Positions 1 to 8,816 of a stretch of 64,000 nucleotides of DNA are shown here, piece after piece; positions within the stretch are counted from its first letter, which is position 1; each line of letters opens with the position of its first letter. A program made the position numbers and the translations under genes. The notes below the pieces were generated by a model, which saw nothing but the letters and a program-made list of their open reading frames with translations, ran no database searches and had not been told where the DNA came from. Source of the DNA: Variovorax sp. S12S4 (GTDB taxonomy: Bacteria; Pseudomonadota; Gammaproteobacteria; Burkholderiales; Burkholderiaceae_C); contig NZ_JALPKR020000002.1 of the NCBI RefSeq assembly GCF_023195515.1, positions 2,147,001-2,211,000 of the forward strand, written 5' to 3'.

Positions 1-170
1 GCCGAAGGCGGCGCGCTCCCGTCGACAAGTTCGACACTGCCGAAAGCCACGTTCGACATGTTCGCAGTGCAGGTGACCACCGCCTGCGCGTTGTCCGCAG
101 GCAGCCACCACAGAAATGCACAGAGCAGGGGCAGGCCGAGGCCCTTCAACGAGCGGGTCAGAAGGCTCAT
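1..170 (-). CDS. Spore coat protein U domain protein, Csu pilus tip-like (partial, 3' end off window)
   Basis: Only the first 56 codons lie in the window. They encode a signal peptide (hydrophobic run LPLLCAFLWWLP, cleavage probably after the DNAQA stretch) followed by VTCTANMSNVAFGSVE, the typical N-terminal strand of spore-coat-U (SCPU) pilins, in which a Cys is soon followed by an F-G-x-V/Y motif. The ATG overlaps the usher stop codon as ATGA (167-170), so it is translationally coupled to the usher and is the last visible gene of the operon. In characterised Csu systems the gene after the usher encodes the tip adhesin CsuE; that role is inferred from position, because the rest of the gene is not visible. 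Confidence 0.8.
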   Translation of the reverse strand, partial: MSLLTRSLKGLGLPLLCAFLWWLPADNAQAVVTCTANMSNVAFGSVELVDGSAPPS

Positions 171-2575
171 GGCGTCTTGGTCTCCTTGGCGCAGCGCAGC
201 GGGCCGATCTGCGGAATTCCCGAGGCTTCCTTGCGATAGTCGAAGCTCGCGCGGCAGCGGCCCGAAGGCGTCTGTACGTCGAGCGTGTTCCGGGGCTGGA
301 GCGATTCGAGGTACACCGCGCCGTCGAAACCGACCAGGGCGGGCTCGCCGCCCTGTGCGTTGGCGTGCACGCGGCTGCCCAGCGGCAGGGGCTTGCCCGC
401 CTCGTCCACCAGGAGCAGTGCGGCCGCGCTGACCGGCGTGATGCCGAAGCGCACCAGCGTGCCGGCGCGGTCGCTCGGCGTGGCAATGGTCTTCACGCGT
501 TCGATCCTCACGTCGGCGGGCAATTGCATGGGGTCGATGGAAAGCTGGTTGTTCTGATAGGCACTGAGCGGGGCCACCAGCAGCATGCCGTTGCCGTCGG
601 TGGTGCCGATGTCACGGTTCTCCAGCCTTACCGGCACGCCGGCGATGCCGTCGGTGGAGACCACCGCGAACGCGTCGTCGATGCGGCGGGCCGCGAACGG
701 CTGGCCGCCCATGAACACGACCGAGCCGGTGGCTCCGGCATAGGCAAAGCGGCTGTCGCCGAGCACGCTGATGCCGGCCATGGCGCGGCCATAGCGGCCC
801 AGGTAATCGATCTCGGCCTGTCCGCCGTTCTGGCCACCGCCTTGGCGCAGGCCTGCGCGCCAGCCGATGCCGCCTTCGCCCGGCGTGGAGCTCTGCGCAT
901 CGACGGTGTAGATGTTGCGGTCGCGCTCGCGCTGAAGGCCGGCGCTGGCCGTGACATTGCCGTCCAGCGCCCAGGTGAACCCGACGAAGAGACTGCGCTC
1001 GCGGCGGTCATCCAGGTTCTGGTTCAGGCTGACGTTCACCGAGGCATTGCGGCCCACGGCCCTGAACCAATAGACGCTTGCCAGGCGCGTTGCCTGCTGC
1101 GCGGGATAGCGCAGGTAAAGGTAGCTGAGGCCGAAGCTGCCGAAGCTGCCTGTGGTGTAGCCGATGGAGGCGCGGCCCGAACCGCGCGGCGGCGGGCCGC
1201 CGTAGAGGGATGCAACGTCGCGGTACTCGCCGCGCGTGCGGGTGCCTTCGACGGCAAAGTTGAATTGGTTGTCGCGCCAGCTGTAGCCCAGGTTCATCAG
1301 GGAACCCTGCTCTCCGCCGTAGCTGCTGTGCGCCACGGCGCCTGCGACCACGCCGCTCTGGCCGAGCAGCCATGCGCCGCCGACGCCGCTCTTGACCAGG
1401 CCCCGGGTCGCCTCGCCATGCGCCTCCAGCGTGAAGCTGTTACTCACACCGTAGCGCCAGGTGCCGCTGGCCGCGGGATCGCTGCCGTAGTCGAAGGAGC
1501 GCAGGCCGTAGCTCTTGCGCACCATGCCGAGATCGACGGACCAGTCGGAAAGGCCCGCCTGCAGCAGCCGCTGCGTGTCGTAGAGCGAAAAATCGAGCGT
1601 CGTGGCGCGGCCGAAGGCGTCGGTGAGCACCACTTGCGCGTTGCCGGCACCGTTGATGCTCGGCACCGTCTTGAGCTGGAAAGGCCCGGCCGGCACCTGG
1701 CCCGAGTACTGGCGCAGGCCGTTGATGTACAGCTCCACCTGCGATGGCAGCGTGGCCGACCCCAGGAACGCCGGCAGCGGCGTGGTGGTGCGATACGGTT
1801 GCAGCGCAAAGTTGCGCGAAAGCTGGATGCCGCCGATGCGGGTGGAGCGCGACCACGGCAGCGAAGCCGTGGTCGTGTCGCCCACGCGGAGCGTCAGCAT
1901 GTCATCGGGGAACGACTTGCTCCAGGTGGTGTCGAGCCGCACGGAGTCATGCTGCCAGCCTTCTCCCGGAAGGCGCGCCGCTCGGGACATCAGCGTGTTG
2001 CTGAACACGGCGCTGCCGCTGAACGCGCGCAGTTCGGTCAGCGCGTTGAAGCTGGACGTATTGCCCCGGCCCTGGGTGCCGTAAAGGTCGTAGTTGAGCA
2101 GCAGGCCGGGCGCCGCATTGGCCTTCGATGCAACGATGCTCGACGTGTCGACCACGGTCGTGGGCAGGCGCAGCACATCGGCCGCGGCAACGATCGCCAG
2201 ACGCTGGCCCGCAGCGTCGTAGTCGACCTGTACGCCCGGCAGGCTCTTGAGCGGCACGGGGTCGGACACGCCTGGCGGCAGCACGAAGCCCAGCTGCCGC
2301 AGCGTGGCGGCGGCGGCCCAGAGTTCGTTCCCGCGCAGGCCGAAATGAACCAGTCCCTGGGGATTGCCGTTGAGGCTCAGTTCCAGGTAGAGGTCGCCGC
2401 CGCCGGTTCCGGCGAGGTTTTCTTCCGCGGACGCGGCCACCAGCGAGCTGGACACGGCTGCAACGTTCTGGGCCTGAGCGGCCAAGGACGCCAGACCGGA
2501 AAGAAGCAACAGTGGCAGCAGGCGCTTAGCGGACGCGTGGGAGCGGCGGGATGTTTTCCTGCGTCGCGTTGCCAT
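167..2575 (-). CDS. Fimbrial outer-membrane usher protein (CsuD-like)
   Basis: 802-residue outer-membrane usher, which would receive chaperone-bound pilin subunits in the periplasm and assemble and secrete the pilus. After a basic start and a Leu-rich signal peptide (about residues 1-35) comes the usher N-terminal domain (DLYLELSLNGNPQGLV), then a long beta-barrel region with many Tyr/Gly-rich strands, a plug-type segment near PLPAFLGSATLPSQVELYING, and a C-terminal Ig-like domain ending in an RCRASFDY-type strand. Length is typical for Csu-family ushers. The ATG lies 50 bases inside the preceding chaperone gene and the stop overlaps the next start. The annotation as usher is firm; the specific Csu-type assignment follows from the neighbouring spore-coat-U pilins. 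Confidence 0.92.
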   Translation of the reverse strand: MATRRRKTSRRSHASAKRLLPLLLLSGLASLAAQAQNVAAVSSSLVAASAEENLAGTGGGDLYLELSLNGNPQGLVHFGLRGNELWAAAATLRQLGFVLPPGVSDPVPLKSLPGVQVDYDAAGQRLAIVAAADVLRLPTTVVDTSSIVASKANAAPGLLLNYDLYGTQGRGNTSSFNALTELRAFSGSAVFSNTLMSRAARLPGEGWQHDSVRLDTTWSKSFPDDMLTLRVGDTTTASLPWSRSTRIGGIQLSRNFALQPYRTTTPLPAFLGSATLPSQVELYINGLRQYSGQVPAGPFQLKTVPSINGAGNAQVVLTDAFGRATTLDFSLYDTQRLLQAGLSDWSVDLGMVRKSYGLRSFDYGSDPAASGTWRYGVSNSFTLEAHGEATRGLVKSGVGGAWLLGQSGVVAGAVAHSSYGGEQGSLMNLGYSWRDNQFNFAVEGTRTRGEYRDVASLYGGPPPRGSGRASIGYTTGSFGSFGLSYLYLRYPAQQATRLASVYWFRAVGRNASVNVSLNQNLDDRRERSLFVGFTWALDGNVTASAGLQRERDRNIYTVDAQSSTPGEGGIGWRAGLRQGGGQNGGQAEIDYLGRYGRAMAGISVLGDSRFAYAGATGSVVFMGGQPFAARRIDDAFAVVSTDGIAGVPVRLENRDIGTTDGNGMLLVAPLSAYQNNQLSIDPMQLPADVRIERVKTIATPSDRAGTLVRFGITPVSAAALLLVDEAGKPLPLGSRVHANAQGGEPALVGFDGAVYLESLQPRNTLDVQTPSGRCRASFDYRKEASGIPQIGPLRCAKETKTP

Positions 2576-3264
2576 TGATCTTCGTTTCCAGAACGCCCCC
2601 GAGGGCGAATGTTTCTGTGGATGTCTTCAGCGGCCAGCGCATGCGCGCGCCGGGCAGGACATAGCCCATCAGTCCGGCATGCACCGGAGTGCGGCGGCCG
2701 ACGGTATCGACAAAATCCAGATCGGCCAGCTGGGCATGCATGCCGCCTTTGTTGGCGACTTCGAGCACGGCCTGGCCTTCTTCCCTGCGAAGCGACCATG
2801 TGAGCTGGGGTGCGGGCGACTGCGCGCGCGCCCGCGGCCGCGATGAAGATGGGCACCGAATAACGCAGCACCAGCTGCAGGCCCTTCTTTTCCTTCATCT
2901 CGACCGGCAGCTCATCGATGATGACCCGGTACGAGCCTTCGACCGGACCGGCGGGAACGCCGGTGCGGATGACGCGAATCAGTTGCCGCGCGGACGCGTC
3001 GAGCTGCACCATCGGCGGACTTACGAGAAGTTCGCGCGAGGGTGTCAGCTTTTCGGCGCCGTCTTCCTGCGTCCACTGATAGACACGCACCTGGGCGTGC
3101 ACCACCGTGTCGCCGGTGTTGCTGAGCCAAAGGCCCTCGGCGTTTTGCGAGGCCTGGAGCGTCAGCGTGACCGGCGAAACCTGCAGTCCGCTCGCCGAGG
3201 CGAACGCGTGCGCCAAGGCGAGCGCGAGGGCGGCGGTGTAACGGAGCAAGTGGTGCACGGGCAC
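2526..3264 (-). pseudogene. Periplasmic fimbrial chaperone (CsuC-like), apparent frameshift
   Basis: Encodes a PapD-like chaperone that would cap pilin subunits in the periplasm. A GTG at 3264, four bases after the pilin stop, starts a signal peptide (to about ASA, residue 25) and the first Ig-like domain (LQVSPVTLTL; RQLIRVIRTG with the conserved Arg; YRVIIDELP; VLRYSVPIFI). The frame is then lost in an alternating GC tract at 2822-2830. The second domain continues in another frame (PQLTWSLRREEGQAVLEVANKGG to NIPPLPRV) to the TAA at 2526. Joining the frames needs one base fewer, or two more, and gives about 245 residues, normal for the family. Neighbouring genes are intact. It could be a sequencing indel, a recent inactivation or a slippage site. 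Confidence 0.82.
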
Positions 3265-3268
3265 TCGA

Positions 3269-3775
3269 TCAGTAGTTGACCTGGACGGTCACGGTGTCGG
3301 CGTAGTCGCCAGGGGTCACATTGGCGTTGGCGACCGTGGCGAACACCGGGATCACCTGCGCGACGCCAGTGCCGGTGCCGGCCACGCCGTTGCCCACTGC
3401 GGTGGGGGTAGCGGTGTTGCCCCAGACCGGACCCGTGGCGCTCACCGAGCGGAGCTGGTAAGCAACGCTGTCAGAGCCGCCGGAGGTGGAGGTCATCGCG
3501 CCGGCGCCCACGGTATTGGTGTTCGAAGGCATCAGGCCCACGTTGTAGGGCGTCGTCTTGGAACATGTAACGCTGATGTTGCTGGAAGCCACCAGGCCGG
3601 TGGCGGACGAGTTGACCGTACCGAAGTCGATGTTGGAGGCGTTACCTGCGGTAACCGAGCAGGCCTTGGCGACGGTGATCAGAACTTGAAACGAGCCGCC
3701 GGAGGTTGCAGCCATGGCAGCGCTGGTGGCCGTGATTGCGAGAATGGAAGCGAGGAGAAGAGAAGGTTTTTTCAT
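3269..3775 (-). CDS. Spore coat protein U domain pilin (CsuA/B-like major subunit)
   Basis: 168-residue secreted protein. The ATG at 3775 begins MKKPSLLLASILAITATSAA, a classic signal peptide cleaved near AMA-ATSGG. The mature part has the spore-coat-U signature: a Cys in KACSVTAGNA, IDFGTVN shortly after, a second Cys in ISVTCSK, and a C-terminal beta strand DYADTVTVQVNY. Such proteins are the shaft pilins of Csu chaperone-usher fimbriae, which support attachment and biofilm formation. A TTG four codons upstream is in frame, but the ATG gives the better signal peptide. It is the first gene of the operon, and the AT-rich gap upstream presumably carries its promoter. Confidence 0.88.
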   Translation of the reverse strand: MKKPSLLLASILAITATSAAMAATSGGSFQVLITVAKACSVTAGNASNIDFGTVNSSATGLVASSNISVTCSKTTPYNVGLMPSNTNTVGAGAMTSTSGGSDSVAYQLRSVSATGPVWGNTATPTAVGNGVAGTGTGVAQVIPVFATVANANVTPGDYADTVTVQVNY

Positions 3776-3939
3776 GAGAGATGCCAACAGTTGTTAAGAA
3801 AACGACGGGAGAACGGGTGCGGATGGTGCCAACGATTGTCGCAGCTGGATAGTAGAATAGTTCACACAATTGCACATTTAGTTGCAATGCGACCGAAGTT
3901 TTTAACAATCGCTGTTACATCTCATCGTGTGCGGCGAGG

Positions 3940-3962
3940 TACGTTTCGTCCGAAAAAACGTA
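3940..3962. promoter_or_regulatory. Inverted repeat in the divergent csu / kinase promoter region
   Basis: The 281-bp gap between the pilin and the sensor kinase is AT-rich compared with its surroundings. It contains a perfect 7-bp inverted repeat (TACGTTT at 3940-3946, AAACGTA at 3956-3962, 9-bp spacer). A second dyad, ATTGCA/TGCAAT, lies at 3869-3888. These are plausible regulator binding sites controlling the divergent genes; no known consensus was recognised. Confidence 0.3.
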
Positions 3963-4056
3963 AACAACAGTCTTGAACGCGGACAAAATGTTGCCAATCT
4001 GATTTGGAGGACACGTCCGTGAACTGCCATGGCCGCGCTGCGCCGGCCACGCGCCG

Positions 4057-6081
4057 ATGAGTTCCACACACCCGCGCCGGTTGCGCGCGCGCCTCCTCGA
4101 GCATTTGTCCAGATACCGCTTCGCATCGTTCTGGGCGAACGCGGTGCTCGTCGTTTCCATGGCGCTGCTGGTGGCCATGGCGGCCTACTTCAGCGCGACC
4201 GACGCCGAGCATGAATCGGCGGTCCTGCACATGGTGCGGGCCGACTGGCAGGAGGAGGATGCGGCCGCGCCGCGCTTCAGCCCGTTGCCGCTTGCCGTGG
4301 ATAGCAAGGCCCTTCCGCTCGCCTGGCAACCCGTCGAACTGCCTCGCGCGCTTCCCGCCGCCTTGCTGCGCCAGGCCGACGGCAGCGCATCCACAGGCGC
4401 AACCCGCATCACCTGGCTGCGGCTTTCAGCGCGCGAACTGCCCACCACGTCGGCACCGCTTGCGTTGTATGGCGCGCGCATCAAGACGGACGGCCCCATT
4501 GCGGTGTATGCCAACGGGCGGCTGGCCTACCGCGCGCAAGTGCAAGGCCTGCTGTGGAACAGCACCCGTACGCCGCTGTGGGTGTTGCTGGGCAAGGCGC
4601 CCGACGGCGAGCCGCTGGACGAGATCCTGCTTCGGATCGAGCACACGCGAACCGTGCAGGTGGCGGTTTCGTCGCTGTGGCTCGGCCCCGTCGAGGCGCT
4701 GGAAGTGCGCCATCGCATGCGGCAGTGGCTCCAGCAAGACCTGCCGGCCATGCTCAGCGCGGCCTTCATGGCCGTGGGCGTGTTCGCCCTGTTCGTGTGG
4801 TTCAGGCGCAGCCATGAAGTCGGCTACCTGCTCTTCTTCAACCTCGCGATCACTTCGTTCCTGCGGAGCCTGCATTTCTACGTGGCGGTCCCGATTGCCA
4901 ACGACTGGTTCGCCTGGCTGACCGTCAACTCGCTGTTCTGGCTGGTGGCGGTGGTGCACTTCGCCTTGCGCCAGCTGCACGGCCGGCCGCTCAGGTGGCT
5001 GACCTTTGCGGTGGTCGCCTGGACGTTGCTGATCGGCGTGCTGACGCTGCCGGGCCCCGCCATATTGAGAAACACCCCGCAAGTCACGCCGCTGATCTAC
5101 ATCGGGGCGGCGTTGATGGGCGTGGCCGTGGCGCTGGTGGGCGGCATCAGCGCCTGGAAGCGTTCCGGCGAAGGGCGGCTGGTGGCTGTCGGCATCGGCG
5201 CCTGCGTGCTGCTGGGCGTGTCCGACTGGCTGCTGCAGAACAACTTCGTCAGCCCCGAAGGCTGGTACCTCGGCGCGTACACCAACGCAGTGACGTTCAG
5301 CGTGTTCGGAGTGCTGATGTACCGGCGCTACGTCAACGCCATTGCCGAGGTGGAGCGGGTCAACGCCGGCCTGGCCGAGCGCCTGCGCGCGCGCGAAGCC
5401 GAGCTGGAACGCAGCCACCAGCGGCTGCGCGAAGTCGAGAAGCTGCAGACCATCAGCGACGAGCGCCAGCGCCTGATGCAGGACATGCACGACGGCCTGG
5501 GCTCGTCGCTGATCAGCGCCATTCGCTCGGTGGAGAGCGGCGGCATGAGCGATGACAAGGTGTCGCAGGTACTCAAGAGCTGCCTGGACGACCTGAAGCT
5601 GACCATCGACTCGATGGAGCCGCTCGAGGACGACCTGCTGCTGTTGCTGGCCACGCTGCGCTACCGGCTGGGCCCCCGGCTCGAGAGCTCGGGTGTCGCC
5701 CTGCAGTGGAACGTGCAGGAGCTCCCTGCGCTGGACTGGCTCGACCCGACCAGCGCGCTGCACATATTGCGCATCGTGCAGGAGAGCATTGCCAACATCC
5801 TGCGCCACACTCGCGCCACCGAGATTCGAGTGGCCACCGCGGCGGATGCCTCAGGCGTGCAGGTCACCATCGAAGACAACGGCCACGGGTTCGATGTCGA
5901 AAAGGCGATGCGCGAGGCCGGAGGCCGCGGCATGCAGAACCAGCAGCGCCGGGCCCAGGTGGTCGGCGGCACCGTCTCCTGGCGCTCGGGGGCGGAGGGC
6001 ACGCTTTTCAGCCTGTGGTTGCCTCTCAAGCGCGGAGGGCAGCCGGCCGGCGCAGCTTCCGCGGCCCCGCTCGGCGCCTAG
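4057..6081 (+). CDS. Membrane sensor histidine kinase, 7TM-DISM-like sensor with NarX-type kinase core
   Basis: 674-residue predicted sensor kinase. An N-terminal TM helix (about residues 23-45) is followed by a periplasmic beta-rich domain (about 46-225), then seven or so hydrophobic helices (about 230-430), an arrangement like 7TMR-DISM receptors. A coiled-coil linker ([20 protein letters not shown]) leads to the dimerisation helix with [10 protein letters not shown], phospho-acceptor His478, as in HisKA_3/NarX-type kinases. The ATPase has an N box in [11 protein letters not shown]1 in EDNGHGFD and G2 in GGRGMQNQ. No response regulator is adjacent, so it is an orphan; the divergent pilus operon is a possible target (inference). 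The stop overlaps the convergent yebC stop by four bases. Confidence 0.85.
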   Translation: MSSTHPRRLRARLLEHLSRYRFASFWANAVLVVSMALLVAMAAYFSATDAEHESAVLHMVRADWQEEDAAAPRFSPLPLAVDSKALPLAWQPVELPRALPAALLRQADGSASTGATRITWLRLSARELPTTSAPLALYGARIKTDGPIAVYANGRLAYRAQVQGLLWNSTRTPLWVLLGKAPDGEPLDEILLRIEHTRTVQVAVSSLWLGPVEALEVRHRMRQWLQQDLPAMLSAAFMAVGVFALFVWFRRSHEVGYLLFFNLAITSFLRSLHFYVAVPIANDWFAWLTVNSLFWLVAVVHFALRQLHGRPLRWLTFAVVAWTLLIGVLTLPGPAILRNTPQVTPLIYIGAALMGVAVALVGGISAWKRSGEGRLVAVGIGACVLLGVSDWLLQNNFVSPEGWYLGAYTNAVTFSVFGVLMYRRYVNAIAEVERVNAGLAERLRAREAELERSHQRLREVEKLQTISDERQRLMQDMHDGLGSSLISAIRSVESGGMSDDKVSQVLKSCLDDLKLTIDSMEPLEDDLLLLLATLRYRLGPRLESSGVALQWNVQELPALDWLDPTSALHILRIVQESIANILRHTRATEIRVATAADASGVQVTIEDNGHGFDVEKAMREAGGRGMQNQQRRAQVVGGTVSWRSGAEGTLFSLWLPLKRGGQPAGAASAAPLGA

Positions 6082-6791
6082 CCCGCAAGGCCCACGAACA
6101 CGTTCTGCACGTCGTCGTTCGCGTCGATGGCCGCCAGGAAGACTTCGACCTCTTCCAGGTGTTCGGCGCTGAGGCTGGCGGGATCTACCGGGTTCTTGGG
6201 CTTGTAGCCCAGCTTGGCCGAGAGCACGGTGAAGCCCTGGGCCGGCAGCGCGCGGCTGACGAGGTCGAGGTCGGTGGGGTCGGTCAGGAACACGGTGGCA
6301 CCGTTGTCGCCGGCCGGCTCGAAATCTTGCGCACCGGCTTCGATGGCGGCCACTTCGGCGTCGGCGTCGGGCCGCGAAGGCTCGGCCTCGATCATGCCCA
6401 GATGGTCGAAATCCCAGGACACCGAGCCCGAGGTGCCCAGTTGGCCCTTGCGGAACAGCACGCGCATTTCCGGCGCGGTGCGGTTCACGTTGTCCGTGAG
6501 GCATTCGACCATCACAGGCACCTGGTGCGGCGCAAAGCCTTCATAGATCACATGCTCGAAATTCACCGCCTCGCCTGTGAGCCCGGCGCCTTTCTTGATG
6601 GCGCGGTCCAGCGTGTCCTTGGGCATCGAGACCTTGCGGGCCTGCTCCACCACCAGCCGCAGCCGTGCGTTCGAGGCCGGATCGGCGCCGCTGCGCGCGG
6701 CGATCATGATTTCCTTGGCCAGTTTTCCGAACAGCCGGCCCTTGGCATTGGCGGCCAGGTCCTTGTGCTTTGCTTTCCACTGTGCGCCCAT
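6078..6791 (-). CDS. YebC/PmpR-family DNA-binding regulator
   Basis: 237-residue YebC-family protein. These are cytoplasmic three-domain proteins that act as transcriptional regulators or, as shown for some members, as translation factors relieving ribosome stalling. The N-terminus [21 protein letters not shown] carries the family motif close to the start; the middle has the acidic concave domain ([14 protein letters not shown]); the C-terminus is [26 protein letters not shown]. The MGAQWK start resembles the E. coli YeeN branch more than YebC, which starts MAGHSK. It is monocistronic and convergent with the kinase gene. The function beyond the family is not determined by sequence. Confidence 0.9.
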   Translation of the reverse strand: MGAQWKAKHKDLAANAKGRLFGKLAKEIMIAARSGADPASNARLRLVVEQARKVSMPKDTLDRAIKKGAGLTGEAVNFEHVIYEGFAPHQVPVMVECLTDNVNRTAPEMRVLFRKGQLGTSGSVSWDFDHLGMIEAEPSRPDADAEVAAIEAGAQDFEPAGDNGATVFLTDPTDLDLVSRALPAQGFTVLSAKLGYKPKNPVDPASLSAEHLEEVEVFLAAIDANDDVQNVFVGLAG

Positions 6792-7157
6792 GCTGATGCT
6801 CCTGTGTGTTGTGTGTACGGCCGTTGCCTTGCTCGGCGCTCGGCCGAGGGGCTGGACCGCCGGTTTGGGGCGACTACTTTAGCCGGAGCCCGCAGGCAGA
6901 GATTTTCTTCCAGGTAGCTCAGGTCTTGTGCCTCTTGGCGCTGCCATTGTTTCCGTTCTGTGAACGCCGAGGTTCCTTTTGATGAGGGTTTTTACTTAGA
7001 GAACGGCGCACAATTCATCTCACAGACCGGCCCCCAAGCCGATCTGGGTGAACAGGGCCCCGAGCGAGGTGGCCGCCCCCCGAAGGGACGGTGACCCACC
7101 CAAGACCGGTTCGAAATCATCCAAAGTCAAAACTGAACTGAATTGAAGGAAATCAAA
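6792..7157. other. Intergenic region between yebC and the Ala-rich secreted protein gene
   Basis: 366 bp separating divergent genes; no credible coding frame was found. It must hold promoters for both. It contains a 7-bp inverted repeat with a long spacer (CCGTTCT at 6953-6959, AGAACGG at 7000-7006) and a T-rich stretch around 6975-6993. A GC-rich stretch at about 7045-7085 (ccccgagcgagg, then gccgccccccgaaggg) resembles fragments of the REP-like elements found elsewhere in the window. Confidence 0.4.
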
Positions 7158-7538
7158 ATGAACGCCTCGAAGATCCTCTCCGCCGTTGCTGTTGCCCTCA
7201 TGGCCGTTGCCGGTGCCGCCCACGCCGAAACCTATGAAGGCGTGCATCAACTGACCTCGGCCGCCAGCCGCGCCGAAGTCGCCAGCCAGGCCGTGGTTGC
7301 CGCGCACAGCGCCAACCCCTACGCCACCGGCGCCAACGCAGGCCCGGCTCAAGTGTTCGTCTCGTCGACCAGCCGCGATGCAGTCCGTGCCGACGCCGTT
7401 GCAGCCGCCCGCAGCGCTGATCCGTATGCCGAAGGCGCTTCCGCCGGCGTCGCACCCATCGTCGCCAGCACGGTGGACCGCGCCACGGTGCGTGCCGCAG
7501 CCCGCGCTGCTGCTCGCGGCGACTCGCTGCCGCTGTAA
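7158..7538 (+). CDS. Small secreted Ala-rich protein with about 35-residue tandem repeats
   Basis: 126-residue protein of unknown function. The ATG at 7158 is chosen because GAAGGA lies seven bases upstream and the protein begins with a signal peptide (MNASKILSAVAVALMAVAGA, cleavage after AHA). The mature part is three diverging repeats: one containing HSANPYATGANAGP, a second containing RSADPYAEGASAGV, each preceded by SR-x-x-V-x-x-x-A-V-x-A-A, and a truncated third (DRATVRAAARAAARG). It is rich in Ala, Ser and Arg and has no Cys in the mature part. Short Ala-rich exported proteins of this kind are common in Comamonadaceae and usually unnamed. A strong terminator follows, so it is transcribed alone. 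Confidence 0.75.
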   Translation: MNASKILSAVAVALMAVAGAAHAETYEGVHQLTSAASRAEVASQAVVAAHSANPYATGANAGPAQVFVSSTSRDAVRADAVAAARSADPYAEGASAGVAPIVASTVDRATVRAAARAAARGDSLPL

Positions 7539-7562
7539 TCCTCGGCGAGCGTCTGCTCCAGA

Positions 7563-7600
7563 AGCCGGCCATGCGAAAGCATGGGCCGGCTTTTCTTTCT
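7563..7600 (+). terminator. Rho-independent terminator after the Ala-rich protein gene
   Basis: A 12-bp GC-rich stem (AGCCGGCCATGC paired with GCATGGGCCGGCT, one bulged G) closes a GAAA tetraloop and is followed by TTTTCTTTCT. It ends the small gene's transcript and separates it from the large operon that starts at 7689. Confidence 0.9.
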
Positions 7601-7688
7601 GCCTTGGCGTACTTGGCCGTCTGATAAGCTGCCTGCGCTCCTCTCTTCCTGACCGTTCCTTCCACCTGTCCTTGCGAATGCATTGCGC

Positions 7689-8816
7689 ATGTCGTCCGAA
7701 GAAACCCTGCGCCGCTGGCGCCTGATCCTCGGCCGCTATGCGGCGCAACCCCTGTCGCAGACGCAGTTCTCGGCGGGCGACTGGAAGCTCGACCAGGCCC
7801 TCGAATACCTCTACGGCCGCGAATACGAAGGCCGCGGCCTCGCCAGATCCAGCGGCGGCCCGGGGTCGCTCGACCCGAGCCAGTTGCGCGCGGTCGACTG
7901 GCTCAACCGCTCGCGCAGTCTCTTTCCGCAAGAGGTGTTCGAGCGCATGCAGACGCAGGCAATCGATCGCTACCAGCTGACCGACCTGCTCTCCGATCCG
8001 GCGGTGCTGCGCTCGCTCGACGCCACGCCCGGCCTCGCCAAGGCGCTGCTGGGCATGCGCGGACGGCTGTCGGGCCAGATGCGCGACGCGGTGCGCGAGG
8101 TGATCCAGAAGACCGTCGACGAGATCACGCGCAAGCTCAGGAACGACTTCGTCAACGCGCTGGTCGGCCGGCGCAACCGCATGCGGCGCTCGCACATCAA
8201 GAGCGCGCAGAACTTCGATGCGCGCGCCACCATCGCGGCCAACCTGAAGCACTACGACGTGGAGCGCAAGCAGCTCGTCATCGAACATCCGCGCTTCAAC
8301 GCGCGCGTGAAGCGCAACCTGCCCTGGGACGTGGTGCTTTGCGTCGACCAGAGCGGCTCGATGATGGATTCGGTGATCTACAGCGCCGTCATTGCCGGCA
8401 TCATGAGCTCGCTGCCCGCGGTGCGTGTGAAGCTGGTGGTGTTCGACACCAGCGTGGTCGATCTCACGCACCTGGCGCACGATCCGGTCGAGGTGCTGCT
8501 CACGGTGCAGCTCGGCGGCGGCACCGACATCGGCCGTGCGGTGGCGTATTGCGAGTCGCTGGTGGGCAACCCGCAGCGCACGGTGTTCGCGCTCATCAGC
8601 GACTTCATGGAAGGCGCCGCGCCCGGGCCGCTCCTGGCCGCGGTGCAGCGCATGGCTCAGGCGCGCGTCAAGCTGCTCGGGCTGGCCGCGCTCGACGAAT
8701 CGGCCAACCCGGTGTACGACCGGCAAATGGCGCAGCGGCTGGCCGACAAGGGCATGCATGTGGCGGCCCTCACGCCCACGCATTTTGCGCAGTGGCTCGC
8801 GGAAGTGATGAACTGA
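7689..8816 (+). CDS. VWA-domain protein (CoxE/YehP-like), first gene of MoxR-VWA operon
   Basis: 375-residue cytoplasmic protein. The N-terminal half is helical (DWKLDQALEYLYGREYEGRG), and the C-terminal half is a von Willebrand A domain with a complete metal-ion-dependent adhesion site: D220-x-S222-x-S224 (VDQSGSMM), T279 (GGGTDIG) and D305 (ISDFMEG). VWA proteins of this type partner with MoxR AAA+ ATPases, and this one resembles E. coli YehP. The ATG is preferred to an in-frame TTG two codons upstream. The stop overlaps the next start (TGATG at 8814-8818). The MoxR partner lies five genes downstream in the same operon. The biochemical role of the complex is unknown; chaperone-like remodelling is the usual inference. 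Confidence 0.9.
   Translation: MSSEETLRRWRLILGRYAAQPLSQTQFSAGDWKLDQALEYLYGREYEGRGLARSSGGPGSLDPSQLRAVDWLNRSRSLFPQEVFERMQTQAIDRYQLTDLLSDPAVLRSLDATPGLAKALLGMRGRLSGQMRDAVREVIQKTVDEITRKLRNDFVNALVGRRNRMRRSHIKSAQNFDARATIAANLKHYDVERKQLVIEHPRFNARVKRNLPWDVVLCVDQSGSMMDSVIYSAVIAGIMSSLPAVRVKLVVFDTSVVDLTHLAHDPVEVLLTVQLGGGTDIGRAVAYCESLVGNPQRTVFALISDFMEGAAPGPLLAAVQRMAQARVKLLGLAALDESANPVYDRQMAQRLADKGMHVAALTPTHFAQWLAEVMN

Noticed and set aside
116..2578. Very long plus-strand open frame opposite the usher
   Set aside because: It mirrors the usher codons on the other strand, as is common at high GC; the minus-strand protein has clear usher domains and a signal peptide.
4426..5808. Minus-strand open frame opposite the sensor kinase
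   Set aside because: Gln/His/Arg-rich shadow frame; the kinase motifs on the plus strand are complete.
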